Source: Plazaster borealis (lineage: Eukaryota; Echinodermata; Asteroidea; Forcipulatida; Labidiasteridae). From it: a stretch of DNA of 64,000 bases. How positions within the stretch are numbered: the first letter of the stretch is position 1; the number at the start of each line of letters is the position of its first letter. A program made the position numbers and the translations under genes. Of the stretch, positions 56,081 through 64,000 are shown piece after piece. The notes beneath the pieces are model-generated. The model saw nothing but the letters and a program-made list of their open reading frames with translations, did no database searches and was not told the origin of the DNA. The stretch is taken from the NCBI GenBank assembly GCA_021014325.1, contig JAJGQC010000556.1:992001-1056000 (forward strand). Reading direction: 5' to 3'.

Positions 56081-59000
56081 AGTTTTAGTTTGCACCAGCA
56101 GCACCGTCGTGGATGCCCCCTCAAAGTATTCGCGGAGAGGGCCCGTGTTCGGGCGGTATGTTACTTTAACGGTGGCGATTTATGTCTACAAGGCTAGATA
56201 TTGTAGATATTTTAATATTTGGTCAAACAAGTTATGCTTTTATACGGTTTTCGGCTGTACAAAAAAGATAGATCAGGATCCAACAAAGAGCGTTTCTGTG
56301 TGGGAAAAAGCTCCATTCTCAAAACCGGGTGAATTACAGAGTTTTAGTTTGCACCAGCAGCACCGTCGAGGATGCCCCTTAAAAGTATTCGCGGAGAGGG
56401 CCCATGTTCGGGCTGTATCTTACTTTAACGGTGGTGATTTATGTCTACAAGGCTAGATATTGTAGATATTTTAATATTTGGTCAAACAAGTTATGCTTTT
56501 ATACGGTTTTCGGCTGTACAAAAAAGATAGATCAGGATCCAACAAAGAGCGTTTCTGTGTGGGAAAAAGCTCCATTCTCAAAACCGGGTGAATTACAGAG
56601 TTTTAGTTTGCACCAGCAGCACCTTCGTGGATGCCCCTTAAAAGTATTCGCGGAGACGGCCCGTGTTCGGGCTGTATGTTAGGCTGTATGTTACTTTAAC
56701 GGTGGCGATATATGTCCACAAGGCTAGATATTGTAGATATTTTAATATTTGGTCAAACAAGTTATGCTTTTATACGGTTTTCGGCTGTACAAAAAAGATA
56801 GATCAGGATCCAACAAAGAGCGTTTCTGTGTGGGGAAAAAGCTCCATTCTCAAAACTGGGTGAATTAGCCATTTTTCGCCATAAAGCGACGCAATGTTCT
56901 CTGCCCAAAGAACACCCATTTTTTCTCAAATAAATTAGTTACAGAGTTTTAGTTTGCACCAGCAGCACCGTCGAGGATGCCCCCTAAAAGTATTGGCGGA
57001 GATCCGGCGCTTAAAAAATGTTTTGAAAATTAGACAAAGAGAAATGGGCACGGTAATATTATTACGGTGCCCACTAATAATAATCTTTAACGGTAGAGAT
57101 TTATGTGCAGTTGACTCGTGTGAGGGCAGCATGTTACTTTAACGGTGGTCATTTTATGCCTAGTGTACAAGTTTGAGGGCGGTATGTTACTTTAACGGTG
57201 GCGATTTATGTCTACAAGGCTATAGTCTACAAAGGCTTATAGCCTTGTACATATTTTAATATTTGGGTCAAACAAGTCATGCTTTTATACGGTTTTCGGC
57301 TGTACAAAAAAGATAGACCAGGATCCAACAAAGAGCGTTTCTGTGTGGGAAAAAGCTCCATTCTCAAAACCGGGTGAATTACAGAGTTTTAGTTTGCACC
57401 AGCAGCACCGTCGAGGATGCCCCTTAAAAGTATTCGCGGAGAGGGCCCGTGTTCGGGCGGTATGTTACTTTAACGGTGGCGATTTATGTCTACAAGGCTA
57501 GATATTGTAGATATTTTAATATTTGGTCAAACAAGTTATGCTTTTATGCGGTTTTCGGGTGTACAAAAAAGATAGATTAGGATCCAACAAAGAGCGTTTC
57601 TGTGTGGGAAAAAGCTCCATTCTCAAAACCGGGTGAATTACAGAGTTTTAGTTCGCACCAGCAGCACCGTCGAGGATGCCCCCTAAAAGTATTCGCGGAG
57701 AGGGCCCGTGTTCGGGCGGTATGTTACTTTAACGGTGGTGATTTATGTCTACAAGGCTAGATATTGTAGATATTTTAATATTTGGTCAAACAAGTTATGC
57801 TTTTATACGGTTTTCGGCTGTACAAAAAAGATAGATCAGGATCCAACAAAGAGCGTTTCTGTGTGGGAAAAAGCTCCATTCTCAAAACCGGGTGAATTAC
57901 AGAGTTTTAGTTTGCACCAGCAGCACCGTCGAGGATGCCCCTTAAAAGTATTCGCGGAGAGGGCCCGTGTTCGGGCGGTATGTTACTTTAACGGTGGCGA
58001 TTTATGTCTACAAGGCTAGATATTGTAGATATTTTAATATTTGGTCAAACAAGTTATGCTTTTATACGGTTTTCGGCTGTACAAAAAAGATAGATCAGGA
58101 TCCAACAAAGAGCGTTTCTGTGTGGGGAAAAAGCTCCATTTTCAAATCTGGGTGAATTAGCCATTTTTCGCCATAAAGCGACGCAATTTTTTCTGCCCAA
58201 AGAACACCCATTTCTTCTCGAATAAATTAGTCACAGAGTTTTAGTTTGCACCAGCAGCACCGTCGAGGATGCCCCCTAAAAGTATTCGCGGAGATCCGGC
58301 GCTTTAAAAATGTTTTGAAAATTAGACAAAGAAAAATGGGCACGGTAATATTATTACGGTGTCCACTAATAATAATCTTTAACGGTGGAGACTTATGTGC
58401 AGTTGACTCGTGTGAGGGCGGTATGTTACTTTAACGGTGGTCATTTTATGCCTAGTGGACAAGTTTGAGGGCGGTATGTTACTTTAACGGTGGCGATTTA
58501 TGTCTACAAGGCTATAGTCTACAAAGGCTTATAGCCTTGTACATATTTTAATATTTGGGTCAAACAAGTTATGCTTTTATACGGTTTTCGGCTGTACAAA
58601 AGAGATAGATTAGGATCAAACAAGGAGCGTTTCTGTTTGGGAAAAAGCTCCATTCTCAAAACCGGGTGAATTACAGAGTTTTAGTTTGCACCAGCAGCAC
58701 CGTCGAGGATGCCCCTTAAAAGTATTCGCGGAGAGGGCGCGTGTTCGGGCTGTATGTTAGGCTGTATGTTACTTTAAAGGTGGCGATTTATGTCTACAAG
58801 GCTAGATATTGTAGATATTTTAATATTTGGTCAAACAAGTTATGCTTTTATACGTTTTTCGGCTGTACAAAAAAGATAGATCAGGATCCAACAAAGAGCG
58901 TTTCTGTGTGGGAAAAAGCTCCATTCTCAAAACTGGGTGAATTAGCCATTTTTCGCCATAAAGCGACGCAATTTTCTCTGCCCAAAGAACACCCATTTTT

Positions 59001-62000
59001 CTCAAATGAATTAGTTACAGAGTTTTAGTTTGCACCAGCAGCACCGACGAGGATGCCCCCTAAAAGTATTGGCGGAGATCCGGCGCTTAAAGAATGTTTT
59101 GAAAATTAAACAAAGAGAAATGGGCACGGTAATATTATTACGGTGCCCACTAATAATAATCTTTAACGGTAGAGATTTATGTGCAGTTGACTCGTGTGAG
59201 GGCAGTATGTTACTTTAACGGTGGTCATTTTATGCCTAGTGTACAAGTTTGAGGGCGGTATGTTACTTTAACGGTGGCGATTTATGTCTACAAGGCTATA
59301 GTCTACAAAGGCTTATAGCCTTGTACATATTTTAATATTTGGGTCAAACAAGTCATGCTTTTAAACGGCTTTCGGCTGTACAAAAAAGATAGATCAGGAT
59401 CCAACAAAGAGCGTTTCTGTGTGGGAAAAAGCTCCATTCTCAAAACCGGGTGAATTACAGAGTTTTAGTTTGCACCAGCAGCACCGTCGAGGATGCCCCT
59501 TAAAAGTATTCGCGGAGAGGGCCCGTGTTCGGGCTGTATGTTAGGCTGTATGTTACTTTAAAGGTGGCGATTTATGTCTACAAGGCTAGATATTGTAGAT
59601 ATTTTAATATTTGGTCAAACAAGTTATGCTTTTATACGGTTTTCGGCTGTACAAAAAAGATAGATCAGGATCCAACAAAGAGCGTTTCTGTGTGGGGAAA
59701 AAGCTCCATTCTCAAAACTGGGTGAATTAGCCATTTTTCGCCATAAAGCGACGCAATTTTCTCTGCCCAAAGAACACCCATTTTTTCTCAAATAAATTAG
59801 TTACAGAGTTTTAGTTTGCACCAGCAGCACCGTCGAGGATGCCCCTTAAAAGTATTCGCGGAGATCCCGCGCTTAAAGGATGTTTTGAAAATTAGACAAA
59901 GAGAAATGGGCACGGTAATATTATTACGGTGCCCACTAATAATAATCTTTAACGGTAGAGATTTATGTGCAGTTGACTCGTGTGAGGGCGGTATGTTACT
60001 TTAACGGTGGTCATTTTATACCTAGTGTACAAGTTTGAGGGCGGTATGTTACTTTAACGGTGGCGATTTATGTCTACAAGGCTATAGTCTACAAAGGCTT
60101 ATAGCCTTGTACATATTTTAATATTTGGGTCAAACAAGTCATGCTTTTATACGGCTTTCGGCTGTACAAAAAAGATAGATCAGGATCCAACAAAGAGCGT
60201 TTCTGTGTGGGAAAAAGCTCCATTCTCAAAACCGGGTGAATTACAGAGTTTTAGTTTGCACCAGCAGCACCGTCGAGGATGCCCCTTAAAAGTATTCGCG
60301 GAGAGGGCCCGTGTTCGGGCGGTATGTTACTTTAACGGTGGCGATTTATGTCTACAAGGCTAGATATTGTAGATATTTTAATATTTGGTCAAACAAGTTA
60401 TGCTTTTATACGGTTTTCGGCTGTACAAAAAAGATAGATCAGGATCCAACAAAGAGCGTTTCTGTGTGGGAAAAAGCTCCATTCTTAAAACCGGGTGAGT
60501 TACAGAGTTTTAGTTTGCACCAGCAGCACCGTCGAGGATGCCCCTTAAAAGTATACGCGGAGAGGGCCCGTGTTCGGGCGGTATGTTACTTTAACGGTGG
60601 TCATTTTATGCCTAGTGGACAAGTTTGAGGGCGGTATGTTACTTTAACGGTGGCGATGTATGTCTACAAGGCTATAGTCTACAAAGGCTTATAGCCTTGT
60701 ACATATTTTAATATTTGGGTCAAACAAGTTATGCTTTTATACGGTTTTCGGCTGTACAAAAAAGATAGATTAGGATCCAAACAAGAGCGTTTCTGTTTGG
60801 GAAAAAGCTCCATTCTCAAAACCGGGTGAATTACAGAGTTTTAGTTTGCACCAGCAGCACCGTCGAGGATGCCCCTTAAAAGTATTCGCGGAGAGGGCCC
60901 GTGTTCGGGCTGTATGTTAGGCTGTATGTTACTTTAAAGGTGGCGATATATGTCTACAAGGCTAGATATTGTAGATATTTTAATATTTGGTCAAACAAGT
61001 TATGCTTTTATACGGTTTTCGGCTGTACAAAAAAGATAGATCAGGATCCAACAAAGAGCGTTTCTGTGTGGGGAAACAGCTCCATTCTCAAAACTGGGTG
61101 AATTAGCCATTTTTCGCCATAAAGCGACGCAATTTTCTCTGCCCAAAGAACACCCATTTTTTCTCAAATAAATTAGTTACAGAGTTTTAATTTGCACCAG
61201 CAGCACCGTCGACGATGCCCCTAAAAGTATTGGCGGAGATCCGGCGCTTAAAAATGTTTTGAAAATTAGACAAAGAGAAATGGGCACGGTAATATTATTA
61301 CGGTGCCCACTAATAATAATCTTTAACGGTAGAGATTTATGTGCAGTTGACTCGTGTGAGGGCAGTATGTTACTTTAACGGTGGTCATTTTATGCCTAGT
61401 GTACAAGTTTGAGGGCGGTATGTTACTTTAACGGTGGCGATTTATGTCTACAAGGCTATAGTCTACAAAGGCTTATAGCCTTGTACATATTTTAATATTT
61501 AGGTCAAACAAGTCATGCTTTTATACGGTATTCGGCTGTACAAAAAAGATAGATTAGGATCCAACAAAGAGCGTTTCTGTGTGGGAAAAAACTCCATTCT
61601 CAAAACCGGGTGAATCACAGAGTTTTAGTTTGCACCAGCAGCACCGTCGAGGATGCCCCTTAAAAGTATTCGCGGAGAGGGCCCGTGTTCGGGCGGTATG
61701 TTACTTTAACGGTGGCGATTTATGTCTACAAGGCTAGATATTGTAGATATTTTAATATTTGGTCAAACAAGTTATGCTTTTATACGGTTTTCGGCTGTAC
61801 AAAAAAGATAGATCAGGATCCAACAAAGAGCGTTTCTGTGTGGGAAAAAGCTCCATTCTCAAAACTGGGTGAATTAGCCATTTTTCGCCATAAAGCGACG
61901 CAGTTTTCTCTGCCCAAAGAACACCCATTTTATCTCAAATAAATTAGTTACAGAGTTTTAGTTTGCACCAGCAGCACCGTCGAGGATGCCCCCTAAAAGT

Positions 62001-62994
62001 ATTGGCGGAGATCCGGCGCTTTAAAAATGTTTTGAAAATTAGACAAAGAGAAATGGGCACGGTAATATTATTACGGTGCCCACTAATAATAATCTTTAAC
62101 GGTAGAGATTTATGTGCAGTTGACTCGTGTGAGGGCAGTATGTTACTTTAACGGTGGTCATTTTATGCCTAGTGTACAAGTTTGAGGGCGGTATGTTACT
62201 TTAACGGTGGCGATTTATGTCTACAAGGCTATAGTCTACAAAGGCTTATAGCCTTGTACATATTTTAATATTTAGGTCAAACAAGTCATGCTTTTATACG
62301 GTATTCGGCTGTACAAAAAAGATAGATTAGGATCCAAAAGAGCGTTTCTGTGTGGGAAAAAGCTCCATTCTCAAAACCGGATGAATCACAGAGTTTTAGT
62401 TTGCACCAGCAGCACCGTCGAGGATGCCCCTTAAAAGTATTCGCGGAGAGGGCCCGTGTTCGGGCGGTATGTTACTTTAACGGTGGCGATTTATGTCTAC
62501 AAGGCTAGATATTGTAGATATTTTAATATTTGGTCAAACAAGTTATGCTTTTATACGGTTTTCGGCTGTACAAAAAAGATAGATCAGGATCCAACAAAGA
62601 GCGTTTCTGTGTGGGGAAAAAGCTCCATTCTCAAAACTGGGTGAATTAGCCATTTTTCGCCATAAAGCGACGCAGTTTTCTCTGCCCAAAGAACACCCAT
62701 TTTTTCTCAAATAAATTAGTTACAGAGTTTTAGTTTGCACCAGCAGCACCGTCGAGGATGCCCCCTAAAAGTCTTCGCGGAGATCCAGCGCTTAAAAAAT
62801 GTTTTGAAAATTAGACAAAGAGAAATGGGCACGGTAATATTATTACGGTGCCCACTAATAATAATCTTTAACGGTAGAGATTTATGTGCAGTTGACTCGT
62901 GTGAGGGCGGTATGTTACTTTAACGGTGGTCATTTTATGCCTAGTGGACAAGTTTGAGGGCGGTATGTTACTTAACGGTGGCGATTTATGTCTA
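56080..62994 (+). repeat. 7-kb higher-order tandem array
   Basis: A basic unit of about 250 bp runs from ACAGAGTTTTAGTTTGCACC through TCGAGGATGCCCC, GTATTCGCGGAGAGGGCCCG, GGTATGTTACTTTAACGGTG, AAACAAGTTATGCTTTTATA, GATCAGGATCCAACAAAGAG to AAAACCGGGTGAATT. A second unit type switches after GCGGAGATCC to GGCGCTTAAAAAATGTTTTG, a GGGCACGGTAATATTATTAC hairpin and CTAATAATAATCTTTAACGG. The word GAGATCCGGCGCTT (or close variants) recurs at about 57000, 58290, 59074, 59860, 61225, 62010 and 62787, a 780-790 bp step with two places where extra basic units are inserted. Confidence 0.95.
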
Positions 62995-63411
62995 CGGGGC
63001 ACCCCACTAAATATGGAGAAAACAGAGCGTCGAGCTCATGAATATTTTGTAGGCCCTCAAAATATCCTATATTAGACAGATTTGAGAGCCCAATAAAAGG
63101 GGTAGAGTGTAAAAATGTTGCCCAATTGTAACCTGGGGGTTGTTGACTTCCAACTTGAGGTATTTTGGATGACATAGGCCCTGAAAAAATGGTCCTATTT
63201 GCCGAGAGGTGTAGGGACATTTTTCAAGATTGATGCTCGGACGTTTGGAAAATTACACCGGTGTAGGGGTGTTTTTATTTGGAGGGAGAATAACTCGATA
63301 ATTTTCCCTTTACTGTAAAAAGCTGTGAGACTTTTAAGTATTTTTCGTGTATTTTTGAATATTTAGCCTTTTGCACTGAATGCTATGGGAGTTGATTTAG
63401 TGGGGTGCACC
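62995..63411 (+). mobile_element. GGGTGCACCCCACT-ended MITE, right copy
   Basis: Starts GGGGCACCCCACTAAATATG directly at the end of the array (after TTTATGTCTAC) and ends TTTAGTGGGGTGCACCC. Inverted copy of 53553-54012. Confidence 0.8.
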
Positions 63412-64000
63412 CACAGACGTATGAAGCCCAATTCCTTTCCACAACCACGCACATTGCAACGGATGTATGAAGCCACAACCACGGCACGTTTGCGTGGTTG
63501 TGGCATCGTAGTTCTGGGGGTCATGCAATTAATAGACTGTGTAATTATAACAATCTACCAGAACCTGAGGGCTCTGTGCTTCAACTTTTGAGGAGATTTG
63601 ATAAATTTAGGCGTTAAAGTTGGTCCTATTTGGGTTGGGAATTAGAGGTGCATCGATGAAAACTGGCAGCAAGTCGGTTTGCGAAAACGTTTTGGTTTGT
63701 TTTTTTTTCTTCTAGGGTAATAATTATCAAAAATTCCAATCGGCTGACCTGCCAAAAAATTGAAAAGAAATCTTAAGTTTACTTGTCTGGAAATATATCT
63801 GATTGGTTTTCAAGAGGCTGAGAGACTTTGAAATATTTGTTGAGTATTTTTGAATATTTAGCATTTAGCGTTGGTTGCTATGTGAGTTTTTTAGTGTGGT
63901 GAACCCTGCACGCACGAACAGACGTATGAAGCCAAATTCTTTTCCACAACCACGCACATTGCAACGGATGTATGAAGCCACAACCACGGCACGTTTGCGT
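63412..64000 (+). repeat. 506-bp direct duplication at the window edge
   Basis: CAGACGTATGAAGCC, TTCCACAACCACGCACATTG and CAACGGATGTATGAAGCCAC occur from 63413 and again from 63919. The unit also includes the right end of the MITE (TATTTTTGAATATTTAGC.TTT at 63350 and 63848). A hairpin CCACAACCACG..CGTGGTTGTGG lies at 63473-63503. The second copy is cut by the window end. Confidence 0.8.

Noticed and set aside
57040..57070. Rolling-circle origin-like stem-loop (GGTAATATTATTAC) in the array
   Set aside because: The loop resembles but does not equal the TAATATTAC nonanucleotide of CRESS-DNA replicons, and no Rep gene is near.
56109..62923. Repeated open frames of 60-110 residues (for example with CRYFNIWSNKLCFYTVFGC) in the 56-63 kb array
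   Set aside because: They recur only because the tandem units recur; every unit has a stop (GGCTAG), there are no splice signals and no domain I can place.

Overview
This is eukaryotic, AT-rich, repeat-dominated DNA from an animal. It shows spliced exons with GT/AG borders, tRNA-derived SINEs, Ty3/Gypsy and non-LTR retrotransposons, TIR-flanked MITEs and long satellite arrays. There is no operon-like or prokaryotic organisation. The exon content (a CCDC57-like centrosomal coiled-coil gene and the 3' end of a galactocerebrosidase gene) and the style of the dispersed repeats suggest a marine invertebrate deuterostome, most likely an echinoderm. The species-level assignment is inference.

Layout. 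0-10 kb: at least ten exons of a CCDC57-like gene on the + strand, with several in-frame stops and frameshifts, so probably a decayed copy; its introns hold MITEs and SINEs. 10.6-12.0 kb: minus-strand remnant of a Mag-like Ty3/Gypsy pol (RNase H tail, integrase). 12.0-33.8 kb: a satellite domain of about 180-bp monomers (about 15.3 kb of satellite in total), split by a 6.5-kb LTR retroelement (12253-18754). That element is itself internally deleted, partly inverted and interrupted by a 1.5-kb TIR transposon with a 9-bp target duplication. 34.9-35.9 kb: 5'-truncated minus-strand non-LTR element. 35.9-39.5 kb: near-complete but frameshifted plus-strand non-LTR element with APE endonuclease and reverse transcriptase. 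40.3-43.3 kb: the last three exons of a GALC-like gene, apparently intact. 43.3-53.5 kb: MITEs, SINEs, several minisatellites and a diverged repeat family rich in nuclear-receptor-like direct repeats and CRE-like palindromes. 53.5-63.5 kb: a 7-kb higher-order tandem array, in a segment bounded by two inverted copies of one MITE. The right edge carries a 506-bp direct duplication.

The only gene segment that looks functional is GALC (lysosomal galactosylceramide hydrolysis), and its upstream exons are not visible here. Everything else with coding potential is a mobile-element remnant or a decayed gene. The most interesting signals are structural: two unrelated higher-order satellite systems in one window, nested insertions that give a relative time order, and repeat units that carry regular palindromes or transcription-factor-like motifs.
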